Assembly (NCBI RefSeq): GCF_022539315.1
Contig: NC_066327.1
Coordinates: 62,001-126,000 of the forward strand
Direction: 5' to 3'
DNA: 64,000 bases
Source of the DNA: Serinus canaria
Taxonomy: Eukaryota; Chordata; Aves; Passeriformes; Fringillidae
The notes beneath the pieces are model-generated. The model ran no database searches, was not told the DNA's origin, and saw nothing but the letters and a program-made list of their open reading frames with translations. The position numbers and the translations under genes were made by a program. Within the stretch, counting starts at the first letter, position 1. Every line of letters starts with the position of its first letter. Of this stretch, positions 9,365 to 20,540 are shown piece after piece.

Positions 9365-11574
9365 TGTGTTGGAATTTTCTTGACTTGAGTGTAGTGGATC
9401 CAGGTGTCAATTCCCGCCACCTTTATTGCTGTGTAGGTCATCAGGATCACTTGGTAGGGGCCATCCCATGTTTCCTTCAGTGGATCCGTGAACCAATTTT
9501 TCACATACACTCGGTCGCCAGGTTGGATGTTATGGACTGGATTCTCCAGTGGTAGAGGTCGGTTCCACTGCAGGGCTCCCCGTAGGCTGTTGAGAGTTCT
9601 GTTTAGCGACATTACATAATTAAATATCACTTGGTCCCCTTGTACATGTAGATCTCCCTTCAGTACGGTAGCATGATAAGGTTTCCCATATAGAATCTCA
9701 TAAGGACTTACCCCCAACCTCTCCCTGGGCTTTATCCTGATTCGCAATAGAGCTAACGGTAATGCTTGTGGCCATTGCATTTTAGCTTCCTGGCAAATTT
9801 TCTTGATTTGCCCTTTCAGTGTTTGATTCATTCTTTCAACCTGACCACTTGATTGAGGTCGCCAAGGTGTATGCAAGTCCCAAGATATGTCCAACATCCT
9901 AGCTACTGTTTGCACAATTCCAGCTATGAAATGTGGACCTCTATCTGACGACAACCCTAGAGGTACCCCGAACCTGGGAATGATTTCTTTAAGCAATGTC
10001 CTAACCACTTCCTTAGCCTGATTTGTCCTACAGGGGTAAGCTTCTGGCCATCCTGAAAAGGTACAGACATACACTAACATGTACTTGAAATTTTGTGCTC
10101 TTTGTAACTCAGAAAAATCTACTTGCCAATAATCTCCTGGTTCCGGTCCTATCTGCAGTTTCCCTAGTTGAATTTCTTTCCTGACGATTGGATTATTTTT
10201 CAAACATACTGGGCACATTGCATTCACCCGTTTTGCAAGTGTTAACATCTGGTTCGAAACTATTTCTCTCCTTAAGAATTTTACGAGCATTTCTGCACCC
10301 CAATGGCATTTGTTATGTTCTGTTTCCAAAATGACTTTCATTATTTTTGCTGGTACCACTACCTGTCCCGTTGTTGTTACATACCATCCAGTCATATTCT
10401 TTTGTGCATTCAATAACATTGCCAGCTTCTCATCATCTATTGTATATTTAGATGCCTGGTTTAGGTAGGGATTTACTGGGCTTACCTTGACTGGTATTAA
10501 TGCCATCTGAGTCCATACCTCTCGAGCCACCTTTCGAGCCGTCACATCTGCCGAATCATTTCCTTGGTAAATTTTTCCTTCCTCTTTTCGATGTCCTCTT
10601 ACATGCATTACCGCAACCTTTGTCGGTCTGTGTACTGCTTCCAGCAAAGCTAAGATTTCTTCTTTGTATTTGATAGATGTTCCCTGTGAACTGAGTAGTC
10701 CTCTCTCCTTCCACAATGCCCCATGTACATGGATTACCCCAAAGGCATATTTAGAATCGGTCCAAATATTAACTTTCGTTCCAGTACTAAGGACTAGGGC
10801 TCGTGTAAGCCCAATTATTTCTGCCTTCTGGGCTGAGGTACCAGGAGGTAAAGCTTTTGCCTCTACAACCGTATGAACAGTCACCACGGCATACCCTGCA
10901 TACATGGTACCATTTTCCACATAACTTGATCCGTCCGTAAACAGTTCCCAATCTGGATCTTCCATTGGTGTGTCTTTAAGATCCATCCGACTAGCATATA
11001 CCTGCTCGATGACCTCCACACAATCGTGCGCCAATTCTCCCTCCTCCTGTTCACTGCGGAGAAATTCTGCTGGATTAATATGATTAGTTATTTTCAATTC
11101 TACATCATCCTGCTCTCTCAATATTGCTTGGTACTGCAGCATTCGGCTAGATGATAACCAGTGACCCCCTTTTTGTTCCAGAACAGCCAGTACCATATGG
11201 GGTACAAATACCTCAATTTTCTTGCCCATCGTCAATTTTATGGCTTCCTGAATGAGGATCACCGTGGCCGTAACCGCCTGCAAGCATGACGGCCAACCAG
11301 TACTGACAGTGTCCAACTGCTTCGAGAAGTATCCCACCGGGCATTTCCACGACCCAATCCGTTGGGTTAATACTCCCAGAGCCAGCTTTTGTCTTTCATT
11401 TACGTACAACTGAAAGTCCTTGCTTAGATCCGGGAGCCCTAAAGCTGGGGCCTTCTTCAGGGCTTGTTTTAAATTCTGAAAAGCATTCTTCCTTGACCTG
11501 TCCCAGTTCAGCTGTGGTTCCTTCAGGGCCTCATACAATGGTTTCGCTAGTAACCCGAAATTCAGAATCCACAA
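9304..11574 (-). pseudogene. pol: ERV copy B pol: RNase H and integrase, long open frame
   Basis: A 756-residue frame in phase with the upstream protease-RT frame and separated from it only by the UGA at 11575-11577. It contains the RT connection, RNase H with Asp214 (LFTDGSS), Glu252 (AQKAEII), Asp273 (WTDSKYAFG) and Asp343, then integrase: zinc-binding His420/His424 and Cys454/Cys457, catalytic Asp486 (WQVDFSEL), Asp544 (SSDRGPHF), Glu580 (SGQVERMN). The C-terminal domain has GPYQVIL...KVAGIDTWIHY, the GPY/F pattern of gamma-type integrases. All catalytic residues are present, unlike copy A. The apparent start is a TTG created by the preceding stop, so this is the second half of a broken pol, not a separate gene. 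Confidence 0.9.
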
Positions 11575-12831
11575 TCAACACCATCCTACCATCCCCAAGA
11601 AAGATCTTAATTCTTGATGACTTCTCGGGAGCGGGATGGCACAAATGGCCTCCACTCGGTTGATTCCCAACCGTCTCTGACCCTGAATGATTTCACAACC
11701 CAGGTAAATCACACTTTCCTTTATTAGCTGTGCTTTTTCTTTTGATACTCGATATCCAGCCTGGCCCAGCATATTCAACAATGCTATTGTAAGTTTTGAA
11801 CACAGTTCTTTCTCTTCTGTGGCTAGAAAAATATCATCGACATACTGTAAAATCATGTATGAGAACGGTGAGTCTCTTACCTTGGTCATCTTCCACTCCT
11901 CCAACTCTTTTGCCAACTGGTTCCCAAATATCGTTGGACTGTTCTTAAAACCTTGGGGAAGCCTCGTCCAGGTGAGTTGCTTCTTACGACCGGTGTCTGG
12001 GCTTTCCCATTTGAAAGCGAAATATTTCCTACTTTGCAATGCCAGGGGAATGCAGAAGAATGCATCCTTCAAGTCAATTACAGTAAACCATTTAAATTTT
12101 TCAGACACAGATGTTAACAGAGTATATGGATTTGCAACCACCAGGTGAATGTCCTTAACGATGTTATTAATTGCCCGTAAATCCTGTACCAATCTATACT
12201 TACCATTAGGTTTCCTTACGGGGAAAATGGGGGTATTGTATTCTGATTCACATTCTTCCAGTATTCCTTGTGTTAGAAATTGTGCTATAAGAGGAGCAAC
12301 CCCTTCTTTGGCTTCAAGTTTAATAGGATACTGTTTTATCCTTATAGGTTGTACCCCTTCCTTTAACTCTACTATTACTGGTTGAGCAGCTTTAGACTTC
12401 CCCGGGACTCCTGTTTCCCATACCCATGGTACCACAGCCTGTTCCACCTCCTCAGGGATAGGGGTGGGTTCAACTTCTCTAATCACAAATAATTTGGCTA
12501 TTTCTTCTTCAGGAACTTCTACTTTAACTCTTCCATCTTCAAACAGAATTTTCATGTTCAAAAGAGATAGCAAATCCCTTCCGAATAGCGACTTAGGGCA
12601 ATTGGGCATATATAAAAATTGATGATCTAATTCTTTCCCCCCAAATCTCAAATTTAATGGCTGTAGGAACGGCCTTTCTTCCAACTGGCCCATTGCTCCT
12701 ACTACTTGCACTGTAGTGTCACTGATTGGTCCCAATCGTTTATTTAAAACCGAATAAGTAGCCCCAGTATCTACAGTAAATTCCTGCTTTTTCCCTTCGA
12801 TTTCTAACCTAACCTTCAAATCCTGTTCTAG
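11575..12831 (-). pseudogene. pol: ERV copy B pol: protease and reverse transcriptase, cut by UGA
   Basis: Continues in the gag frame after the UGA at 12832-12834, the gamma-retroviral arrangement in which pol is made by stop-codon readthrough. Numbering from 12819: an aspartic protease with VDTGATYS (catalytic Asp17) and the FGRDLL flap-end motif at 79-84; reverse transcriptase with VQDLRAINN at 211-219, catalytic Asp249 in VIDLKDAFF, LPQGFKNSPTIF at 287-298, and the YVDD box at 326-329. The RT thumb region ends FLGMVGWC and a UGA (11575-11577) stops it before the connection domain. That stop is in phase with the next frame, so it is a point change rather than an indel. Presence of YVDD and LPQGF supports class I ERV. 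Confidence 0.9.
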
Positions 12832-12834
12832 TCA
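12828..12834 (-). promoter_or_regulatory. gag-pol readthrough stop in UGA-CUAG context
   Basis: gag ends ...CAG AGC TGA and the same frame continues CTA GAA CAG into the protease. UGA followed by CUAG is the best-known leaky stop context in animals (alphaviruses and several vertebrate readthrough genes). Gamma-retroviruses make Gag-Pol by suppressing a single in-frame stop, classically UAG. This element appears to use UGA-CUAG. No pseudoknot analysis was done. Confidence 0.75.
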
Positions 12835-14529
12835 GCTCTGATTCTGATAATTTCCCAAGACCATAGCTTGAGCGACATCTCCTGGAGTCATCGGGTAGCC
12901 CACTGGATTATTTATCACACTGCTGTTCACTCCCACCCCGTTCATCCCGTTCCTTACTGGACATTCGTTCTTCCAGTGGCCTATCTGACGGCAAAAGGCA
13001 CACTGATTAGGTCCCAGAGTCGGTCCCCGTCCCCCAGTATTTTGAAATCCTCCTCTACCGCGACCCATTCCTCGACCCCGCATAGATCCACCTCTGCCCC
13101 TCCCTCTGTTTCCAGCTTGCTGGATTACTGCCAGAATCCCGGCCTGCTGCTTCTTGGCAGTTTCTTTTTCTCTGTTGTTAAATACTTTCCAGGCTACCTC
13201 CAGCATTTTATCCAAGTTGCGGGTATCCTCCCCCTCTAATTTCTGTAATTTCTTTCGGATATCATCCTGAGATTGCCCCATAAATATTAATGCGAGCTGT
13301 AGCTTCCCTGGCTCATCCTCCACTTCCAAATTAGTATATTTTCTGGCAGTCTCCTTTAATCTTTCTAAGAATGCTGACGGGGACTCGCTTTTATCCTGTC
13401 TCACCGAATACAGTCTAGACCAGTTCAACGTCTTAGGCATACCGGTTCTGATCCCTTCCAGCAACAATTCTTGGTATTCTTTAATTGCACCCACACCCCC
13501 GCTTGTATTTGGATCCCATCCCTGATCTTCACTCGGCACTAAATCATTAACGGTTCCTTCCGCTAATTGCAACCTTATAGCCTCTCTAGCTCTCTCCTTT
13601 GCTGCTTTTAAAACCATTTCTTTTTCTGTGGAGTCCATTAAAGTGTCTAACAACACCTGCAAATCATTCCAGTCCGGGTTTTGTGTTCTAATTATCATTT
13701 TTACCACCCGCACCACCCTTTCTGGATCCTCCCGATAACTTCCTGCAGACTGCTTCCAAATTACCAGATCTCCGGGGGAAAAGGGCACCTTTATCAGTAC
13801 CCTATCCCCTTGGGGTCCCACTGCTTCCCTTAAGGGAGCTATTAGCTTAGGTTCCCCAAGATTTCTTCGCCCTTGCCTTGTCCTATTCGCAAGAGGAGTT
13901 CTTTGCACATTTCCAGAAGGGCTGGGAGAGGGAGTATGAGGCTGTAATTTTATAGTTGCGCTAGGAGTCTTGCGTTCCCTCTTTTTTTCCCCCGGTTTTT
14001 CCTCCTCACTATCATCACTACTACTATCTCTAGGTAACGGCAGGTATGAAGAAAGGGAAGGCGAAGCAGGAACTGGGGGAACATTCGGAGCCACGAGCAG
14101 GGATAAATCCTCTTCCGGTCGGGAGGTTAGAGCCAAACATTGGGTACATTTAGGTTTTTCTTTACACCCTCCGCATTCCGAACCCTTTAACTCCAAAACC
14201 ATTATTTCACACTCCTTCTGCCATTCCTTTTTCTCTCTTAGGAGATAGAATAAATCCAAGTACAGGACCTCATCCCATTTCCCATTTTGTTTCAAAAACT
14301 GCATTACAGTAGTGATCACCTCATAATCCACAGACCCATTCAATGGCCACTCTGGCCCTACACTTTTGTATTCCGGCCACCAATGATTACAATAATCAAT
14401 CATCTTTTCCTTCTCCAAATCCTGATAGAATCCTTCACTCCTCCACCGTTTCAATAAGCAACCTAATGGAGTATTTTCCGGTATGTTGTTTTTAGACTGG
14501 ACCATAGTTTTAAACGCTTTAAATGGCAT
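12832..14529 (-). CDS. gag: ERV copy B Gag polyprotein (565 aa), open
   Basis: Structural precursor (matrix, p12-like linker, capsid, nucleocapsid) that assembles virus cores. ATG at 14527-14529; an in-frame stop nine bases upstream fixes this as the only start. Residue 2 is Pro, so there is no N-myristoylation glycine. TPLGCLLKRW (20-29) and NHWWPEY (48-54) mark the matrix. A Cys119-x2-Cys122-x5-Cys128-x2-Cys131 cluster follows. A Pro/Ser-rich acidic linker runs to about 230. Capsid begins near FSPGDLVIWK (250-259); its major homology region is SESPSAFLERLKETARKY (381-398). A Gly-Arg box (about 475-494) precedes one zinc knuckle Cys510-x2-Cys-x4-His518-x4-Cys523. No PPxY or P[TS]AP late motif is evident. 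Ends at the UGA readthrough stop. The frame is unbroken despite about 8 percent LTR divergence. Confidence 0.92.
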   Translation of the reverse strand: MPFKAFKTMVQSKNNIPENTPLGCLLKRWRSEGFYQDLEKEKMIDYCNHWWPEYKSVGPEWPLNGSVDYEVITTVMQFLKQNGKWDEVLYLDLFYLLREKKEWQKECEIMVLELKGSECGGCKEKPKCTQCLALTSRPEEDLSLLVAPNVPPVPASPSLSSYLPLPRDSSSDDSEEEKPGEKKRERKTPSATIKLQPHTPSPSPSGNVQRTPLANRTRQGRRNLGEPKLIAPLREAVGPQGDRVLIKVPFSPGDLVIWKQSAGSYREDPERVVRVVKMIIRTQNPDWNDLQVLLDTLMDSTEKEMVLKAAKERAREAIRLQLAEGTVNDLVPSEDQGWDPNTSGGVGAIKEYQELLLEGIRTGMPKTLNWSRLYSVRQDKSESPSAFLERLKETARKYTNLEVEDEPGKLQLALIFMGQSQDDIRKKLQKLEGEDTRNLDKMLEVAWKVFNNREKETAKKQQAGILAVIQQAGNRGRGRGGSMRGRGMGRGRGGFQNTGGRGPTLGPNQCAFCRQIGHWKNECPVRNGMNGVGVNSSVINNPVGYPMTPGDVAQAMVLGNYQNQS

Positions 14530-14988
14530 CTTACTTCAATAACCTCACAAAAATCAGCCGCAATTACCAATACGCACCAGCACTAAGCACAACCAACAAA
14601 ACTATAAATATCAATAGCTCAATTATTCCGAACATAAACAGCAAAAACAACAGCGTGATTACTATTACATACCAAACCAACCAAAACCAATCTTGCCGAT
14701 TCTTGTCGCCGCAAGTGGCAAGTGCCGGACCCGAGCAGCTTTCGCCGCATCTGATAGCCGGCGCCTAGGCTTCCCAACCAGACGTCTTAGCCCAATCCTG
14801 CGAGGATTACCACCTCGTCTTATGGACAGGCACACAATACCAATACCAGAAATAAAGAACCTTCGGGCTTACCTCCTCACAGTCGTCCGACAGGCGCAGG
14901 GGTCGGGCACGAACCGATGACTCCCCGAGAATCACTCAGTGCCGGCGTGGAGGGGATTGGGACGTGAGCCACCCCAGCCACCTTCGGA
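14530..14988 (-). other. ERV copy B 5' untranslated leader
   Basis: About 460 bp between the primer site and gag ATG, where packaging signal and major splice donor normally lie. A GAAGTAAGA donor-like string sits just upstream of the gag ATG, but its use is only a guess. No conserved coding content. Confidence 0.6.
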
Positions 14989-15006
14989 GTCCTGCCATGG
15001 TCGCCA
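14989..15006 (-). promoter_or_regulatory. Primer-binding site, tRNA-Arg-like
   Basis: Six bases inside the 5' LTR, the minus strand reads TGGCGACCATGGCAGGAC. Its complement ends in the CCA of a tRNA and, from memory, matches the 3' end of tRNA-Arg(UCG) at about 16 of 18 positions (one mismatch fits G:U pairing). The tRNA species is an inference; the TGG start and location are seen directly. Confidence 0.65.
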
Positions 15007-15065
15007 GAAAACTGTTGCCCAATCCAAAGAAAACACAAAACAACCATAGTTGCTTTGTGCAGTGC

Positions 15066-15071
15066 TTTATT
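15066..15071 (-). terminator. Polyadenylation signal in copy B 5' LTR
   Basis: AATAAA on the minus strand, in the same context as in the 3' LTR; present because the LTRs are direct repeats. Confidence 0.6.
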
Positions 15072-15141
15072 GAGGGCCCTGGGAGCCTGAGGACTTTCGT
15101 CCAAAGTCAGAGCCCCAAATTCGCGACAAAATCTGCAGGGT

Positions 15142-15148
15142 TTATATA
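15142..15148 (-). promoter_or_regulatory. TATA motif of copy B 5' LTR promoter
   Basis: TATATAA on the minus strand (AAGTATATAAACCC), about 75 bp upstream of the AATAAA; this would drive the genomic transcript of copy B. Confidence 0.6.
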
Positions 15149-18100
15149 CTTTACTTAACATGATTGCTTCATCTGATCTATGTGCATCGCTAAGCATCTT
15201 TAGAGATATACAGAGATTTATTAGGAACATCATGACATTTGTTACTTAGCCAGAAGGTACATTCCATAGATAAGATTTGGTACATTCTCTAGATAATACT
15301 TTCTCTCGATCTACCATGCACTAAAGTTCACTTAAAGTCCACCGAGCCTACTATTGCCTTAGCATAACAAATGCTACTCATGCTAAATATTAAATTGTTT
15401 CATTAATCTAGACATCTATCTATTACCTAAAATACATTTTTCAATAATTTTCAAACTTCTGCAAGAGTTCCATGGGATTCCATGGGGTAACAATGTTCTC
15501 CAGTGTTCCATCAGGCCCAGATCTGTCAACATGGACACCTAGTTCCATGAGATTCCATGGGGTAACAATGTTCTCCGGTGTTTCATGAGGCCTGGCTCTG
15601 TCACCATGGACACCTGGTTCCATGAGATTTCAACAGGTAACAATGTTCTCCAGTGTTCCATTAGTCCGGATATCTCAGCATGGACACTTGGCTCCATGAG
15701 ATTAAAATGTGTAACACTGTTCTCCACTGTTCCATCAGGCCCAGCTCTGTCCCTATGGACAACTGGTTCCATGAGATTCTACAGGGTAAAAATGTTCCTC
15801 AGTGTTCCAAAAGGCCCAGCTCTGTCACCATGGACACCTGGTTCCATGAGATTCCATTGGGGTCACAATGTTCTCCAGTGTTCAATCAGGCCTGGCTCTG
15901 TCACCATGGACACCTAGTTCCATGAGATTTCATTGGGTAAATGTGTTATCCAGTGTTCAGTCAGGCCCAACTCTCTCAGCACGGACACCTTGTTCCATGA
16001 GATTCGAACAGGTAAAAATGTTCTCCAGTGTTCCATCAGGCCCGGCTCTGTTACCATGGACATTGTGTTCCATGATATTGCACTGGGTAACAATGTTTCC
16101 AGTGTTCCATCAGGACCGGCTCTATCACCATGGACTCCTGGTTCCATGATATTCCAACAGGTAACAATGTTCCTCAGTGTTCCTACAGGCCCAGCTCTGT
16201 CACCATGGACACCTGGTTCCATGAGATTCCATGGGGTAACAATGTTCTCCAGTGTTCCATAAGGCCCAGCTATCTCACCATCGACACCTTGTTCCATCAG
16301 ATTCCCTTTGGTAACAATGTTCTCCAGTGTTCCATCAGGCTTGGCTCTGTCACCATAAACACCTGGTTCCATGAGATTCTATGGATTAACAATGTTCTCC
16401 AGTGTTCAATTATCCCGGCTTGGTCACCATGGACACCTGGTTCCATGAGATTCCATGGGGTAACAATGTTCTCCAATGTCCCATCAAGCCTGTCTCTGTC
16501 ACAATGGACACCTGTTGCCATGAGATCCCAGGGGGTAACTATGTTCTCCAGTGTTCCATCAGTCCCGGCTCTGTAAATATGGACACCTGCTTCCATGAGA
16601 TTCCAGTGTGTAAAAATGTTTTCTAGTGTTCAATAACGTCAGGCTCTTTCACCATGGTCACTTGGATCCGTGAGATTCCATCGGGTAAAAATGTTGTCCA
16701 GTGTTCCATCAGGCCCAGCCCTGTCACCATGGACACCTGGTTCCATGAGATTCTATGGGTTAACAATGTTATCCAGTTTTCAATTATCCCGGCTTGGTCA
16801 CCATGGTCACATTGTTCAATGAGATTCCATGCGGTAACAATGTTCTCCAATGTTCCATCAGGCCGGGGTCTGTCACAATGGACACCTGTTTCCATGAGAT
16901 TCCAGGGGGTAACTATGTTCTCCAGTGATCCATCAGTCCCGGCTCTGTAACTATGGACACCTGATTCCATGAGATTCCAGTGCATAATATTCTTCTCCAA
17001 TGTTCCATCAGGCCCAGCCCTATCACAATGAACACCTGGAGGCATGAGATTCCGTCGGGTAAATGTGTTCTACAGCTTTCAATCAACACAAATTCTGTCA
17101 CTATGGAAACCTGGTTCCGTGATATTCCACTGTGTAATAATCTTCTCCAGTGTTCAATCAGGGCTGGCTCTGACACCATGGACATCTGGTTTCATGAGAT
17201 TCCATGGGGTAACAATGTTCTCAAGTGCTCCATTAGCCGAGATCTGTCACCATGGACACCTGGTTCCATGAGATTCCACTGTGTAACAATGTTCTCAGGT
17301 GCTCCACCAGGCCTGGCTCTGACACCCTGGACACCTGGTTCCATGAGATTCCATGGGGTAACAGTATTTTCCAGTATCCCATCGGGCCCAGCTCTGTCAC
17401 CATGGACAGCTGGTTCCATGAGATTCCATGGGGTAACAATGTTCTCCAGTGTTCCATCAGGCCCGGCTCTGTCATCATGGACACCTGGGTACATGAGATT
17501 CCATGGGGTAACAATGTTCACCAGTGTTCCATCAGGCCTGGCTCTGTCACCTTGGCAACATTGTTCCATGAGATTCCATGGGGTAACAATGACCTCTAGT
17601 TTTCCATCAGGCCCAGATCTATCACCATGGACACCTGGTTCCATGAGATTCCATGGGGTAACAACGTTCTCAAGTGCTCCATTCGCCCTGATCTGTAACC
17701 ATGGACACCTGGTTCCATGAAATTCCAGTAGCTAACAATGTTTTCCAGTGGGCCATCAAGTCCAGCTCTATCACCATGGACAGCTGTTTCAATGAGATTC
17801 CAATAGGTAACAATGGTCACCAGTGTTCCATGACTTCCAGCTCTGTCACCATGGACACCTGGTTCCAGGATTTTCATGGGGTAACAATGTCCTCCAGTGT
17901 TCCATCAGGCCCAGCTCTGTTATTATGGACAACTGGTTTCATGAGATTCCATGGGGTAACAAAGTTCTCCAGTGTTCTATCAGGCCCGTGTCTGTCACCA
18001 TGGACACCTAGTTCGATGAGATTCCATGGGGTAAAAAGGTTCTCGAGAGTTCCATCAGGCCCAGATCTATCATCATGGACACCTGGTTCCATGAGATTCC

Positions 18101-20540
18101 ACTGTGTAATTATGTTACCCAGTGTTCAATCAGGCCCGGTTCTGTCACCATGGACACATGGTTCCATGAGATTCTATGGGTTAACAATGCTCTCCAGTGT
18201 TGCATCAGGCCCGGATCTGTCACCATGGACACCTGGTTCCATGAGATTCCATGGGGTAAAAATGTTCTCCAGTGTTCCATTAGGCCTGGCTCGGTCACCA
18301 TGAACAACTGGTTCCATGAGAATTCATGGGGTAAAAATATTTTCCAGTATTCCATCAGGCCTTGCTCTGTCACCATGGACACCTGGTCCCATGAGATTCC
18401 ATGGTGTAACAATGTTCTCCAGTATTCCATAAGGCCTAGCTCTCTCACCATGAACACCTGGTTCCATGAGATTCCAGTGGGTAACCATGTACTCCAGTGT
18501 TCCATCAGGCCTGGCGCTGTCACCATGGACAACTGGTTCCATGAGATTACACTGTGTAACCATGTTCTCCAGTGTTCCATCAGGCCTGGCTCTATCACCA
18601 TGGACACCTGGTTCCATGAGATTCCATGGGGTAACAGTGTTATCAAGTACTCCATTAGCCCGGATCTCTCACCATGGGCACTTGGTTCCATGAGATTCCA
18701 TGGGGTAACAATGTTCTCCAGTGTTCCATAAGGCCCAGCTCTCTCACCATGGACACCTTGTTCCATCAGATTCCCTCTGGTAACAATGTTCTCCAATGTT
18801 CCATCAGGCCAGGGTCTGTCACCATGGACACCTGGTTCATGAGATTCCATGGGGTAACAACGTTCTTCAGTGTTCCATCAGGCCCAGCCCTGTCACCATT
18901 GACACCTGCTTCCATGAGATTCCATGGGGTAAGAACGTTCTCCAGTGTCCCATCAGGCCAAGCCCTGTCACCATGAACACTTAGATCCATGAGATTCCAT
19001 CGGGTAAAAGTGTTCTACAGCTTTCAATCAACGCAAATTCTGTCACTATGGAAACCTGGTTCCGTGATATTCCACTGTGTAATAATCTTCTCCAGTGTTC
19101 AATCAGGCCTGGCTCTGTCACCATGGACCGCTTGTTCCATGCGATTCCATGGGGTAACAGTGTTCTCCAGTGTTCCATCAGGTCCAGCTCTGTCACCATG
19201 GACACCTGGTTCCATGAGATTCCATTGGGAAACAATGTTCTCAAGTGCTCCATTAGCCCTGATCTGTAACCATGGACACATGGTTCCGTGAGATTCCATG
19301 GGGTAACACTGATCTCCAGTGTTTGATAAGGCCCGGCTCTCTCACCATGGACAACTTGTTCCTTGAGATTCCCTTTGGTTACACTGTTCTCCACTGTTCC
19401 ATCAGGCCTGGCTTCGCACCATGGACACCTGGTTCCATGAGATTCCATGGGGTAACAACGTTCTCCAGTGTTCCATCAGTCCCAGCCCTGCCACCATAGA
19501 CTCCTAGTTCCATGACATGCCATGCGGTAACAATGTTCTCCAGAGTTCCATCAGGCCTGGCTCTATCATTATGGACATCGGGTTCCATGAGATTCTATGG
19601 GTTAACAATGTTCTCCAGTGTTCCATCAGGCCCGGATCTCTCAGCAATGACACCGGGTTCCATGAGAATCCATGGGGTAAAATGTTCTCCAGTGTTCCAT
19701 CAGCCCTGCTCCGTAATCATGGACATCTGATTCCATGAAATTCCATGGGGTAAAAATTTTCTCCAGTGTTCCATTAGGCCTGTCTCTGTCACCATGTACA
19801 CCTTGTTCCATGAGGTTCCATGGGGTAACAGTGTTCTCCATTTTTCCATCAGGCCAACATCCTTCAGCATGTATACCTTGTTGCCTGAGATTCCATGGGG
19901 TAACAATGTTCTCCAGTTTTCCATCATGCCGAGCTCTATCACCATGGACGCCTGGTTCCATGAGATTCCATGGGGTAACAATGTTCTCCAGTGTTCCATT
20001 ACCCAAATCTATCACCATGGACACCTGGTTCCATGAGATTCCACTGTGTAAAAATGTTTTCAAGTGCTCCATTAAACCATCTTTTACACCATGGACACCT
20101 GGTTCCATTAGATTCCATGAGGTAACAATGTTCTCAAGTGTTCCATCTGGCCCTGCTCTTTCACCATGGACACCTGGTTCCATGAGATTCCATGGGGTAA
20201 AAATGTTCTCCAGAGTTCCATAAGGCCTGGCTCTATCACCATGGACACGTGGTTCCATGAGATTCCACTGGATAACAATGTTCTCCAAGATTCACTCAGG
20301 CCCGTCTCTGTCACCATGGACACCTAGTTCCATGAGTTTCCAACAGGTAGGAATTTTCTCCAGTGTTCCATCAGGCCCTGCTCTGCCAGCATGGATACCT
20401 GGTTCCATGAGATTCCATGGAAAACAATGTTCTCCAGTGTTCCATCAGGCCAAGTTGTTCACCATGGACAACCTGTTCCATGAGTTCAAAGTGGGTAACA
20501 ATGTTCTCACGTGTTCCACCAGGCCTGGCTCGGTCACCAT

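Larger units (their letters stand above)
6892..15466 (-). mobile_element. Full-length gamma-like endogenous retrovirus copy B
   Basis: Complete 8.6-kb provirus on the minus strand: 5' LTR (15013-15466), primer site (14989-15006), leader, gag, in-frame UGA, pro-pol, overlapping env, polypurine tract, 3' LTR (6892-7345). Both LTRs are 454 bp. GTTC flanks both sides (6888-6891 and 15467-15470). Deleting the element and one GTTC rejoins ...ACCTG-GTTC-CATGGGATTCC, a normal satellite I unit, which proves insertion into the satellite. By eye the LTRs differ at about 37 of 454 positions (about 8 percent), implying an old insertion unless conversion or recombination has acted. Damage seen: one UGA inside pol and at least two frameshifts in env. 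gag is open throughout. Confidence 0.95.
15013..15466 (-). repeat. 5' LTR of ERV copy B (454 bp)
   Basis: Same length as the LTR at 6892-7345, with about 37 differences by eye. The inner end (plus strand TGTTGCCC at 15013) faces the primer site. The outer end reads CTGCAAGA where the 3' LTR has CTGCCACA, so the terminal CA has decayed here. Flanked by GTTC at 15467-15470. Confidence 0.93.
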
